DNA of 64,000 nucleotides. Source: Adiantum capillus-veneris (taxonomy: Eukaryota > Streptophyta > Polypodiopsida > Polypodiales > Pteridaceae). The translations under genes were made by a program, and so were the position numbers. The DNA lies in NCBI GenBank assembly GCA_014529385.2, contig CM043949.1, positions 144,311,850 through 144,375,849 on the forward strand. Direction: 5' to 3'. Below, one piece after another: positions 43,005-54,759 of this stretch (position 1 is the stretch's first letter; each line of letters begins with the position of its first letter). The notes under the pieces are model-generated. The model was not told the DNA's origin. It searched no databases and saw only the letters and a program-made list of their open reading frames with translations.

Positions 43005-43951
43005 GCCTTTCCTGTATCCAAGAATCTCATGAGACCCGTTGAAGGCATGTGGATCCCCTTGTTCTATCTCTCCAACTCAATGACCCTATGGATGACCTCA
43101 CAAACTCTTTGTTGTTGATCCTCCACACTAGTAGCACCCATTGTGGATTGTAGGACATCTAACCAACCCACATGATAGGTGTGACCTGTGTATAGGTCGG
43201 TTAGAGTTTCCGTTTGAAGTTCGTACTACCAGTTCTCATTTAAGAACACTCCATCTAGGATTGAGGTGCTAGGGGTGTCCTTTGAGCTAGATGCTATGTT
43301 GCTCTCTATGGGTTGACCCTTAGTGGTTTCTAATTCAAGAATACTCGATTGCTCTCCTAGCAAGGATATTGAGATAGGATCTTTTGATTTTAACTCTCTT
43401 CGTTGCTCCACCTTGCATAAGCTCTCGACTTCCTTTTTCCTAGACGCAATGATATATCGCTCAACCTCTTGCACTTCGGCAAGGCTTCTACCATCGGGTA
43501 ATATGACCTCGGAGGGGAATAGCTCTGAAGAGTCAGGAGGTGCACTGAATGAAGTATTCACGTGCACATTCTCTAAGGGCATAGGGTCTACGTTGGTCAT
43601 GAATAGAGAATTTACTTCCCCACCCCCCTCATTTACATCATTAACTCCATGTTCGGAGCGAATGGCTCTACTAAAGGTTTCCTTCAAGCGACTAAGCATG
43701 CTTGGCCCGGACTGTGGGCCCATGGCATGCATGTCTTGGCTTGAGCTATCAGGATTAGGCATTAGGAAACCCTCCATGACATCGTAGTCAGAGGAAGAGT
43801 CACTAGCCGCTATATTCGGGTCTTGGTTTGTACTACCTTGGGTCCCTGCAGAGGGCCCGTAACCTAAGGTAGGTGGATAATAAGAACTCGCGTAAGTCAA
43901 AATTCTCTCTAGTTGCTTCATCTCTAGCACACCACCTAAGGGCAGATGCAT
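43005..43951 (-). pseudogene. Gypsy gag N-terminal region
   Basis: The minus-strand frame starts at the ATG at 43951 and reads HLPLGGVLEMKQLERILTYA. It then holds a Ser- and Asp-rich segment (IAASDSSSDYDVMEGF) and a charged helical part (LAEVQEVERYIIASRKKEVE). It stops at a TAG (43226) but stays readable in the same frame to the Copia insertion. Across the insertion the reading ...DTGKAK joins QPTLSQMETPSV at 39442 without a break when the Copia and one GTTTA are ignored. This shows the insertion split this gene. I recognise no domain in this part. Confidence 0.65.
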
Positions 43952-44665
43952 GTGCCTTTGACACCCTACAAGCGTTGGCGAATAACCTTGAAGGTTAACC
44001 GCTTACTTTTTTAGGCGTTCGTTTTTAGTCGTTTTCTTTTTTTATGTTTTTTAATGATTGGTTTTTTTAATTAAAGTGTGTGATATCTTGGAACGAGCGT
44101 ATCACTCAGAGGGTCGCGGTGTGCTTTACAGCACAACGTTCGGTCACCTGACGCTCCGTTGGTCCTCAAAAAAGTCGATTTTTAACTACGTGTGAAGCTA
44201 AAATACGTAATTTTAGAGGGCGACTGAGTCCTGAGCCTGAGCGTGCGCTTGGGCTTGGGTCTGGGCTTATGTCTGGGAGATATCGATCCCGGTTCTACCT
44301 TTTTTTTTTTTTTAATAAAATTTTAACTTTTTTTTTTTGGATAAGGTCACCGCGGCTTGCACGTGAGCACACACTACCTACTTACAACTAATACACCTAC
44401 TGTTACACACTAAGACACTTCATTAGCTCTAACATACCTACTTCCTACTTACTATACTTTACATTACACAGAACTAACAACCTTAATACTAACACCTTAT
44501 CACAGACAAAACATAGTACCTTTCAAAACTTCATTAACAAAGAAATAATAGTAGCAAAACAAAATCCTTCTTCTCAACACACACATCTTCCTTCGCTACC
44601 TTTCCTACATTTGAAATTACACCACAAAGAAGCACAAAGTGCCACTCAAGATTAGTGTATGGCAT
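43952..44665 (-). other. Gypsy 5' leader
   Basis: Untranslated sequence between the primer site and gag. It has T-runs at 44301-44334 and GCTTGGGCTTGGGTCTGGGCTT-like G/T-rich repeats near 44240. No gene. Confidence 0.6.
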
Positions 44666-44683
44666 TCCCTGGCAGCGGCGCCA
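44666..44683 (-). promoter_or_regulatory. Gypsy primer binding site (tRNA-Asp type)
   Basis: On the minus strand it reads TGGCGCCGCTGCCAGGGA, four bases inside the 5' LTR. It is close to the TGGCGCCGTTGCCGGGGA site of plant Athila/Tat elements, which pairs with tRNA-Asp. Confidence 0.85.
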
Positions 44684-44687
44684 AAAA

Positions 44688-45271
44688 TGTGCGCATCTGT
44701 CGCACGTGTCAATGCAAGGAACTTGCCGATATACTGTGTGCGAGCCACAAATGGCTCCAAGCACACAACAAGCCTAAACTAGTAAGCTCAAAGATGGTGA
44801 TGGTGTGTCACTCACCGCTTTACGCTTGTTGTCGTGGAGTATTCCTCGCTACGAAGAAGAAGGAGCCGCCGCTGCGCCGTGATCAACCGCTTCGCCGCAG
44901 CCGTGCCGTCGTCGCAATGCTCGATCGCACACACACACACACACACACTCTCTCTCTCTCTCTCACGCATACACACACACAAAGAGGTGAATAAGAAGTA
45001 GATGGAGATGGAGCATAACACTCTTCAATTGCACAAATGAAAGTATGAGTGAATTTTAGGTTTAGTTGACTTTTATATGAGTTCTCCCCATTCACACTTG
45101 GGCGCCCATGCTTAGCCAACTAATCCCTTGAATGTTCCAATTAAAGTGCGCTTCTCATTGGTGATGACTCTTACCCTTTTCCTATTGGACCGACAATCCC
45201 AGTACCTGACTCTACCAAATAAATAATACGGCATCCGTCTTAGGTGATAGAAATGTGCGTGAGGGTTAACA
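44688..45271 (-). repeat. Gypsy 5' LTR (right)
   Basis: On the plus strand it begins TGTGCGCATCTGTCGCACG and ends GAGGGTTAACA. It is followed by the ATGGG duplication. It has a short CA/TC tract where the other LTR has a long TC run. Confidence 0.92.
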
Positions 45272-46684
45272 ATGGGTGAGTAGAATTGGGTTAACTTGCT
45301 ACTTAAGACCGACTGAGCCAAAAGACTACAATAGTCATGAGTAGGAATCGAGTCTATAGTCAAGGAGAGACCAACTAACACCTGTCAACCAGTCAAGGAT
45401 TATAAAAAGTGGGTCATTCAAAGCCTAAAGACAAGAAATATACAAAGCCAGTGTCCTGGTCCACCCAGTTGTCTGGGAGGGCCTGATGTTTAGGGGTGTG
45501 TGTGTGTATCTGTTTTAATTTTAATAAATATACACCAAGGGACAAGACGTTCAAAAGACGACTGGCTAAAAATTTCTAGGCAAAGATTAGTACAGAAACA
45601 ACTAAGTCTTTGATTCATAATTGTACAACATAATAAGAATGAAGTATCATTCCAAATGAGTTTGTACAAAGTTATCAAAACTATCCCAATTGAATCATCA
45701 AGTCTTTTCAAAGTCAGACTGCAGCAAGCTAAACCTTTTTAAGCCAAGATAGAATTCTCACATGCATCCATATAGTCAAGACAACAGATATGTTGGACTT
45801 GGCTACGTATGGCAGGCTTCAAAGAACCTATCAGTTGTTATCCATGTCAAACTTAAAAATTATTAGACTAGCTAGTGTCCTATACATTAAAGTAGATAAT
45901 ATCTCGAGGTTTTTTCTACATACAAAGTAATCCTACCAGAATTGCTTCATATGTTATAAAAGTTCTTCTTTAAATAATCATTTACTGTGAGAAGAAGTCG
46001 ACTACTCCATATCATTCTATGTATTTCTTTGGCTAAACATTGTATTAAAAAAAACCCCGGTTTAGGTCAGCCATCAAGAACCTAATTAAGTCTAATGAGT
46101 AATATTTTAATTTGCAACAGACCTGTTTACCTATCAGCATACATTAAATAGTTTCTATTTGGTAACAAAATAGCAGTTGGATTTATCTGCCTAGGAAGTA
46201 TTAGCCAAAGCCATAAAAAATGGATCTCATTTCTTATTGTAAAAATACACTCGAGTCACCGCTTAATTAGTGCTATAATGATCCAACAAAAGTTGTTTTT
46301 TTTCCAAGCTCACTGAGCAAGCCCGAAGTACAATCATCTAGATTTAAGCCATATTTGACTAGAAAAATTCCAACATGTTTTATGCTGAAGCCAAATTTCA
46401 ATATTTTATTTCTGTTAAACCATAGATGCCAAGTGAGCAGACCTACCTAGATTATAAAAGAGATTATCCCAAAAATTTCAAGTAAAACTTCAACTCCTCA
46501 GTGCACTAAAACCAGATAGTAAAGTACCATGAAAAAAACCAGATCAGTACCTATATGTTTTAAGTATCAAAAAAACCAAATCAGTACCTTTATGTTTTAA
46601 GTATCAAAAAAACCAGATTAGTATTAAAACCAGATTGGTAACAAAGCTAGAATATGTATAAAAGATTTAAGCTAGCTCTAAGCC

Positions 46685-46772
46685 AGATCTAAGTCAGATC
46701 TAAGCTAGATCTAAGCCAGATCTAAGCTAGATCTAAGCTAGATCTAAGCCAGATCTAATTCAAATCTAAGCC
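46685..46772. repeat. 11-bp tandem repeat, eight units
   Basis: Eight consecutive units of AGATCTAAGCC with variants ending GTC, GCT and TTC. Single copies recur near 47520-47550. Confidence 0.95.
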
Positions 46773-48867
46773 AGATATCCAAGCAACATGTTGTAGGTTT
46801 CATTTAGGTAGTAAAGTACCAAAAAAAAACCAGATCAGTGTCGGTCAGAATTCATGCCAACTAGAGTATGTATGTATAAAGTCTGCATACATTTTATGGC
46901 AGTACCCCTAAGAGCCATATGTATTAGAATATTTTATGTATGAAAATGGTTTTATAATAAAAAATCGGTTCTTAGTCAGATATCCAATGCCAACCAGTAC
47001 TCAGCCACACGTTGTAGGTAAATCAAAGCAAACAGGCACACCATCAATGTGTAAATATAAGTTACAAAAAAAATCCTATTTTGTGCTTCAAGTCATTGGT
47101 GAGCATGCATTTCACAAGTCCTAATGCAGTAGTTAATAATGCCAGCATATGTTAGTAGAAAAATACATTATCTCTTTGCCTTCAGCAACCAAAAGGGACA
47201 GAGAGCATCCCCCCTTTTTTGGAATCAAAGTTCCAAGGTAAGAACCAGAAGTTGTAATACAAAGTTTAAGAGCCATGTGATTGCCAAGTGTATCATCCCA
47301 TAATAAGTCATAAGCACACGATTCTGCCAAGTCTATCATCTTTTTCTCAAAAACGTTTTTAGCAGAGTTGGTTAGAATCCTAGATTATGCCAAATCTTTA
47401 GGTAGAAAATCATAAAAAACCAGAATATGTATGTAAACATACGGTTTTACATACATTTTAAGGTAGCAACACCTCTAAGAACCAGATGTAGTGAATTTGG
47501 TTTATTTTTTAAAAGGACCAGATCTAAGCCAGAGATCTAAGCCAGCAATCTAAGTACCAAGCTGAAGGTCATTTTTTTCGTTTAGTCCATGCAAATAGCC
47601 TCCCCCATATCACAATACCATACCATACTCAGGTAGTACAGCACCAAAAAACCAGATTAGTACTCACCAGATTAGTACTCACCAGATCAATAATAAGGCA
47701 AAAATATGTATAAGTTTACACATATATTTTAAGGCAGTATCGCCACCAAGAACTAATTGTATGTATGAATAAGGTTAATAAAACCATATCTAAACCTGCC
47801 ATCTAAGAAAAATATCAAATCACAATCAGCGTGTCAAGGCCACTAGGCTTCCAACACCATACCCACCCCACAAGTAGCATGCTTCATGTTTTGTGTCGAA
47901 GATTCGTTATTAACTTCCCTCACAGAGGTCCCAAACATAAAATATGGCTAGAGTTTAGCTATAAAAAATAGGTATACACAGAAGCTTAGTGTTAGAATCC
48001 CCCATGTTACATTATAAGCACAAGGTCCTGCCAAATCAATTTTTCTCAAAGAAATGCCTCCAACATAAAACAAGGCCAGAAATCAGCTATTTCACACAAA
48101 AGCTCAGTAATAATAACAATTTTAACCATTTTTTATGCTCAAGTCTTCCCATTAAATCATATAACAAGTTTAGAGTTTGAAGTTTTTTTAAAAGAGCAGG
48201 AATGTATGTTATAATTATCCATGCAACAATGGATTATAACAGGTATATCTTCGGTTACCATTAGTCTAAAACAGAAGCTAATTAGGAAAAAAATCAAATG
48301 CGGTAAAATTCACAATACACAAATGATTGGTGAATAAAACCTTTTTATGTGGAAGAAGTAGATATGGTTTATTGCAGAGCCAAGCATTAATCTGCCCTTT
48401 CTCGCGTATTCTTCTCCTATACCAAGTCTAAGTGAGGGAGGAGAAACAAACCCTCACCTTATATAGTAGAAGAGGGAGGGGAAATCAAGAAAACGCCCTT
48501 ATTTATGGATGTGTCACAGCAACCTAGCCTCGAACTTCAAGCCAGTTTCATTGGCAAGAATCATATCAAGAGATGGAGGCAAAAAAATATGTGCCAAGCC
48601 ACCCCTGTCCAGTGAGATCGTGAAGCATCATGAGTGAAGGGGGAGAGAGACCCGTCGCAACAGAAGTTAGAGTGTAATCTCTTTATGCGAGAAGGGAGGG
48701 AAACCTACCCTTTTATTTACTTTATGGGTTAAAAGATGTTTTAAGGGATTTCTCCCACTAAGCCCATATTCAAAAATTTGGTCCATACTAAACCATGCTA
48801 ACCAAGACAGCAGTGTAAGTAATAATCGGTATCAAGGACCTATTTAAAATCACCTTATGAGGTAATT

Positions 48868-49146
48868 ATAAGTGTGGCAATAGATATTGAATAAAAAACT
48901 TGCATTAGTTTATGCCAAGAGGAGCTTATAAGAGGTAATCATTCGACCATGCTCACCAAGTCAGCATAGTGAGTGTGGCAACAGATATTGAATAAAAAAC
49001 TTGCATTAGTTTATGCCAAGAGGAGCTTATAAGAGGTAATTATAAGTGTGGCAACAGATATTGAATAAAAAAGTTGCATTAGTTTATGCCAAGAGGAGCT
49101 TATAAGAGGTAATCATTCGACCATGCTCACCAAGTCAGCATAGTGA
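48868..49146. repeat. Triplicated segment in right R1 copy
   Basis: AGTGTGGCAA.AGATATTGAA...CTTATAAGAGGTAAT occurs three times in a row (from 48870, 48973 and 49047). The first and third copies also carry CATTCGACCATGCTCACC. The left R1 copy has only one (24916-25012), so the expansion is local to this copy. Confidence 0.9.
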
Positions 49147-49654
49147 GCCAACAACTAGGAGTTCAAATCTTAAATTAGTAATTTCAATCTTAAGGTGGAG
49201 AACCTTATGCTAAGAGTATGCTACTTGTAATTATGCAGCAAAAGGATTAGTCAACTGCCAGAAGTATGTTGGGTACAGCATGAGCTACATACATAGTCTG
49301 GGTAGCATTACCACTAGGTTGAGTTAGTGTAACTAGAACTAGCCATCATGGTCAGATGATGTGACCAAGTGTCTCTCTCTGTGTGTGTGTGTACCTGCCC
49401 TATCCCAGGCACCATACACAATGGGTTTTGGCATTAGGCCCATTGTGTATGGGCCTACTACCTCATCAGAAAGATGAGTTTAAAAAGTCTTTAGCATAGA
49501 AGTGCCAATTTTGGAGTTTCCCTAAGAGGGTAGAATTGTTTGTACTCATATAGTATTAGATATCTTCTTCAAGGAAGACAATACTCCTGTAGGAGTTTTA
49601 AGGCTTTGTCAGCCAGTTTTGAAAAAAACCATGGTTGTCATTGAGTAGTCTTCA

Positions 49655-51575
49655 GTAGTTTACGCATCAATCTGGCTCTAAGAACCATGTCAAATGCTTT
49701 GCAAAAATCCACAAATCTACAATAAATCGGTCTCACATGTGCCCTACCCTCCTCAATGACGGATTTGAGTGTCAAAATATGGTCAAGAGTGGAGAAGCCT
49801 CTCCTGAAAACCGGCATGTCTTGTTGCCCATATACCCTCACTCTCTGTCCATCTGCTCGACTGTTGCTCAAAGATATGTGCATAAAATTGTGCCAATGTA
49901 TGTCCAACAATAACAGTACGGTAGTTTCTAGGATCTGTAGGATCACATACCTTGAAGGTAGGCACAATAGTAAACAGTCTCCAAGCCTTAAGTAGACCCT
50001 TACACATGACACGATTGAACAAACTACAAGAATTTTTGCCAGTATATCTGTAGCATGTATAAATTGCTCTGCTATTAGACCATCACGATCATATGCCCTC
50101 CTGGTACTCATCCTGTCAATGGCCATCTTTACGATCTCAATTATAAAGAAGGTACTCGTAGATGGGCATGGATCAAGAGGATCTGGAATGGGTGTCTGTC
50201 CAGGGACCATATATAAGAATGTTTCATACTAGCCCCACACATCAAGAGAAGTAATCACTAGGGGAGGAGAGTGCTCATGAAAGAAATGGCATGCCTCTCT
50301 TGAGTCTCTACTAAAAAACAACCGGTATAAGTATCACTCTATCTGAGCTAGGAATGCTCACTTCTTCCATCGCACAAGGTGCCCCAGAAGGCTATCCGAG
50401 ACTATCTGTGATTGAGGGCCCCTTGGAGAAGATCCCTTTTAAGCTATGCTCTTGTCTCTTTACACTCCTTGTCATACCAATTGTATGAAGTCATGCTCCC
50501 AGAACAATGTCTTTGATCAGATTGAGTGTGTGGGTATGCCTCTACTGCTCCATCATACAATGTCTTAGTTAGTAGAGTGGTGATCTCCTCCATAAAGAGT
50601 CCTGGCATGCTGGCTACTGCACGTAGATGACTATAGATCTCCTATGGATATATTGTGTTGAAAGGAGATGGAAAGTGTCAAGAGAGAATGATCCACTACT
50701 ACACTTGCTGGTCTGGGTCCTACTATGAAATCTTGATGCAGGAGATGAAGCTCAGTTGTGCCATGACATAGTCCATTGTGTTGGACCCATGCCTCGGTGG
50801 AAAGCATGTGAAACCGATCGCTCTAGGCAAATGTGGTAGGCCATTAAGTATGGCAAGACCATTTGTCGTTGCCATATCGTTGAGATGTCTCCCATATTTT
50901 GTATACTCCTTGTCCTATGAATGCCTGTCAAGCCCTAAATCTCCTACCTCCAACTCTCTAAGCATCTCCTCTGAAGTGTCATGGAAGACTATCTAAGCAT
51001 TCCCTGTCCGGGCATTGAAGTCCTTAGGAGGCTGATATCACCATCCTTGGAAAACTCCCATACGTCATCGTCTATGAGAGAGAAAGGTGACGGTCCTCTA
51101 GGCCCACCATAGACTAATGTACTGGTGGTAAAATTACATATAGCAATGTGAGATATCTGCTAGTCTCAAGCCTCAATCTCACCCACATATACCACGCATG
51201 AGAATTTTTGCATACAATGTGCACTACTGGCTATAGCTCCACCTTGTATAGTACTGCTACTCCACCAGACCCTCATCCTCTAAGCTCTTATCTCGTCTCC
51301 TATCTGCTAGCGGACTCCCATCTATATCCATAACATGTGGTATGTTCTATCTAGGTGTGTCTCGTAGTTAAAACAATGTCCCTTCCATTGAAATTGTCCT
51401 CAAATGCTTGTACATCCAATCTCATAGATCTATTGCAATTCCATGTAGCTAGCTTAGTTTTAATCACATAGGTCTCGCACCATTGCCTGGTGCATCTGTC
51501 TAAGATCACTGTTCTCACATCTCTATAAAAGGCAATCTTCCCTCTTTCTCTTGCTACCTGAATCTTTGGCATGAG
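49655..51575 (-). pseudogene. LINE family 2, copy a: endonuclease to RT, truncated by R1
   Basis: Reading down the minus strand from 51572: IQVARERGKIAFYRDVRT, then LATWNCNRSMRLDVQAFEDNFNGRDIVL (start of the endonuclease) and GVAVLYKVEL, with stops. Further down come VKMAIDRMSTRRAYDRDGLIAEQFIHA, FRRGFSTLDHILTLKSVIEEGRA and IYCRFVDFCKAFDMVLRARLMRKL, RT fingers and palm. The RT stops exactly where repeat R1 begins, so the palm with YxDD is lost. Many stops and shifts make this old. Confidence 0.75.
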
Positions 51576-51649
51576 AGAAATGAAATGTTATATTAAGTTA
51601 AAAAAGTTAAGGGGGAACATAAAGATAAAAATAAATGAGGGTATCTGGA

Positions 51650-54561
51650 GTGGGTAGGTAGGTAAGCTTAACATACATCCTCATCATCACATAATACGCC
51701 AATTCAAAACATATGGGAAGGGTACAATCACATGAGGGCTAATGAGGTGCATAGCGGGGAAAAGTAGACAATGGTGATCATCCCATGAGCTCTCTCAAGG
51801 GTTCTCTGCAGTATGGCCTCAATTTCCTCCACGGTTAGCTCGCGGAGGGTGTGTGCGAGCTCAATGTCACACAATGATGCTCCATAGACTCCAATGTAGA
51901 GCTCATCTACGGTGTGAAGGTCCTCTCATCCTCGAGGGTGGTGAGCGGCCAAGCTGGATGGCTCGATCAAGAAGAATGGTCCAATGAGGGTCAGATGTGT
52001 GACTGGGTAACCTGTGGTGGTCCATCCTGAGTAGTCTCTATGTAAAAAGTAGTGACCTAGCTCTGTATGGATCATCTATGTGTAGGTTCTCTACTCCTAA
52101 GGGTAGTCTCTCTGAGTCTATGGATCTCTAGCAAGAAGAGACCTAGGCACCTCTAATCATACTAATCCATGATACTTCATAAGGGTCCAAAGCCCTCTCT
52201 AAATAAGAAATGAAATGCAAGCAAATCTCATAGTATGCTATCATAGTATGTTTTGCATTGGTAGATATAGTGCTCCATTGTCTCTGGCTCTCCTTGGAAA
52301 ACCTGGCATAATCTCTTCTCTAAGGATGTACCTCTATATCAACTAGTCTCTATCTTCAATTGGTGACATGAGGTGCATAGCTTACCAATAACACATCTAA
52401 TGCCATAAGATTGGTGTGTGTCCATATACTTGGGGCATGAGATAAACCCATCATCTGTTGTTTGGACAAGATGGCCTCAATAAAAAGCCATCTTCATCCC
52501 TAACTCATGAGACAGAGACAACCAAGTCTTCCTAGTATCCAACTGAATGAGATCATGTATGATAATGCTACTAATCTCTGAATGTGTGAGGATGAGGGAT
52601 GATGCATCCAGGGAATACTGAAAAGGGGGCAGCTTGTTCATATTGAATCCATGTAGCTTAAACCAAGATGATATCTATGCAAACCAACATGAAGTATCAC
52701 CCTCATTGGCCAGTTGTCTCGAGGACTCAAGCACTAGTTGTGCATATATGTTGCATGGTAGCTCCCATGTGCTATGAATGAAAGCCGGTGATCTAGAAAG
52801 ATCCTCTACTACAATTGGTGGTGTGCTAATCTCAGCTTTGTTAATATCATGTGGCACTGAGGCTTTCACCCGAATCAGCCTGGAGATCATGGATACAAGT
52901 GGTGCACCCTCGGTGCGCTCTGATGTACTATGATGATGCAAGCTAGGACCCCCTATTTGCACTCAATAAAGCCTGGTGGAAGTGACCAATGTATCAAATA
53001 TTTACATACTCCACTATCTCCTATCCATATGTAAAAATAGGTGTTGATATCTTGACCCACTATGTTGTAGTATTGAATACCATCACCTTGGTTTTGCCAA
53101 GGTTGATGTAGAGCCCATTGTCATGTGCATAAGCATTTAACACATCTAGATGTCTTTGGAGAGTCTGAAATAAGAAAAATACAATCAACATAAAGCAATA
53201 CAGGTATCCATGTACCCCAAAACTATGCTCCTCTGTCTTTTACAATCTCAATATAGTTATCAATCTCATCAATATACAATCCAAACAAATTCGGAGAAAG
53301 TGGGCATCCTTGGTTCACCCCAATATTAGTGAACAAGGTCTGAAAGAGCCTCTATTGTCTAAACTATCCCTATTACTATCTCATAAAGTGCCATATACCC
53401 CATACAAGCGCCTGTGGGACTCCCAAGTTATGTAGTCACTGTATCAACCTGGCTCGCGGGACTGTGTCAAAGGCTTTGCAAAAATCCACAAAGCTACAAT
53501 AAACCCTTCTCCCATGTGCTCTACCCTCCTCAGTGATTGCTCTAAGCGTGAAGATATGATCAAGTGTAGAGAATCCCCTCCGCAATCCAGCCTACCACCC
53601 TCTCTCTCTGCACATCTTCTCAACTCGTGCTCAGCTATAGATGCATATAGATTGGCCAATGAATGGCCAATCATGATAGTGCAATCGCTAGTTGGCAAGG
53701 TTAGATCTCTAGACTTGAGTAGTGCTATAATCATAGATGTAATCCAAGTCTCAAGAAACCCCTCGGGCCCTCATGCATGGCCAACAAACCATCAATATGA
53801 TCCAGGTAGCATGCTAGGCATTTATACCATCATGATCCTCTGACCTCCCTGTGTGCTCCCGGTGTGCAATCTGTCAATGGATCGCCTCACCATCATGATC
53901 ACGTGCCCTCCCTGTGTGCAATCTATCAATGGCTCGCCTCACCATCTTTGTTGTGAAGAAAATAGAAGTGGGAGGACACAACTTTGGTGGGTCTGGCAAT
54001 GGTAACTACTCTGCTACTATGTATAGAGAGGATGTATATTATGTCCATGTCTCTATAGAAATAATGGTTGTAGAGGATGAGTGCTCTCTAAAGAGTCGCC
54101 AAGCCTCCCTAGAGTCCTAGCTCAAGAGTATCTGATAAATCCCTCTTTCAAGTTGAGCTAGAAAAGCTCTTTTTATAAGGCAACAAAAGAGTATACGCGA
54201 CTACCCATGTGTGACCTCTCCCAATCTCACCTCTCTTTGTAATTGGGCTCTACTCTCTCAAAACTCATCATCATAACAACTATTCTGAGGCGTGCTCCCA
54301 GACCATGGTCTCCCACTGGTCTGAGAGTTGGGTGACTGATGTTGTGTGTATCATCTCTGTCAATATGTGGGTGAGCTCTGACAGGGGTATATGGGGATTC
54401 TCCCTTGCTAAAAGACTATACAACTCTTCTATATACACTCCATCTGTCTCTCTCCAAAAGTGGTATCTCGGATGGCGATGTGCTTCATGATCAAAGCCAC
54501 CAATAGTGTAAGTAAAATCTATTGCAAAAGATATCTGAGCATGATGTACAATCACTCCAAC

Positions 54562-54592
<31 letters not shown>

Positions 54593-54750
54593 TCCACGCA
54601 AGAGATCACGGCGTGGCGAAGTTCCACCCTAGTCGCACTGGCTCCAAAGATTGGTGCCCCTTTTGGTATTTCTTTATTATTGATTTGCCAAAGTACAAGT
54701 CCCAAGGGTTCAACTTCCTTTGAGTCTCTATGTCTAGATGCACTCAAGAA
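51650..54750 (-). pseudogene. LINE family 2, copy b: RT and C-terminus, 5' truncated
   Basis: On the minus strand, 54747-54280 is the ORF2 region before the RT (GVYIEELYSLLARENPHIPLSEL). 53734-53444 holds CTIMIGHSLANLYASIAEHELRR and the FSTLDHI block in pieces. Near 53320 comes TNIGVNQGCPLSPNLFGLYIDEI, and near 53200 the active site reads YVDC instead of YVDD. The C-terminal EHYIYQCKTYYD lies near 52250. It is the same family as copy a, in tandem, and this copy supplies the half that copy a lacks. Heavily mutated. Confidence 0.7.
54568..54590. repeat. Short (AG)n tract inside LINE copy b
   Basis: A GAGAGAGA run of about 25 bases. It produces the Ser-Leu stretch in the minus-strand LINE frame. 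Confidence 0.9.
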
Positions 54751-54759
54751 ATGGCCCTT

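Larger units (their letters stand above)
25643..45271 (-). mobile_element. Large Gypsy (Metaviridae-type) retrotransposon, minus strand, with nested insertions
   Basis: The 608- and 584-bp LTRs begin and end TG..CA. The 5-bp flanks ATGGG (25638-25642 and 45272-45276) are an exact target-site duplication. On the minus strand the 5' LTR is followed by a primer site reading TGGCGCCGCTGCCAGGGA, of the tRNA-Asp type used by plant Athila/Tat Gypsy elements. The 3' LTR is preceded by AAGAAGGGGGG. Order on the minus strand: gag, CCHC knuckles, protease, RT, RNase H, integrase, then about 3.5 kb of 3' sequence with a W-P-K frame. Excluding the nested Copia and TTAA elements it is about 13.4 kb. Stops and frameshifts occur throughout. 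The LTRs differ at very roughly a tenth of sites. Confidence 0.92.
45511..49654. repeat. Repeat R1, right copy (4.14 kb, with 2.4 kb not in the left copy)
   Basis: 45511-45648 and 48082-49654 match 23986-24120 and 24121-25539. The 45649-48081 part is found only here. It is AT-rich and holds several small tandem repeats (AGATCTAAGCC units, CCAGATTAGTACTCA twice near 47650, a 37-bp doublet near 46545). There is no long frame. Its right end, GTAGTCTTCA at 49654, cuts directly into a LINE RT frame on the minus strand. Confidence 0.7.

Noticed and set aside
43323-43787. 154-codon plus-strand frame opposite the Gypsy gag
   Set aside because: It is the complement of the gag N-terminal frame, which fits the element's strand and order.
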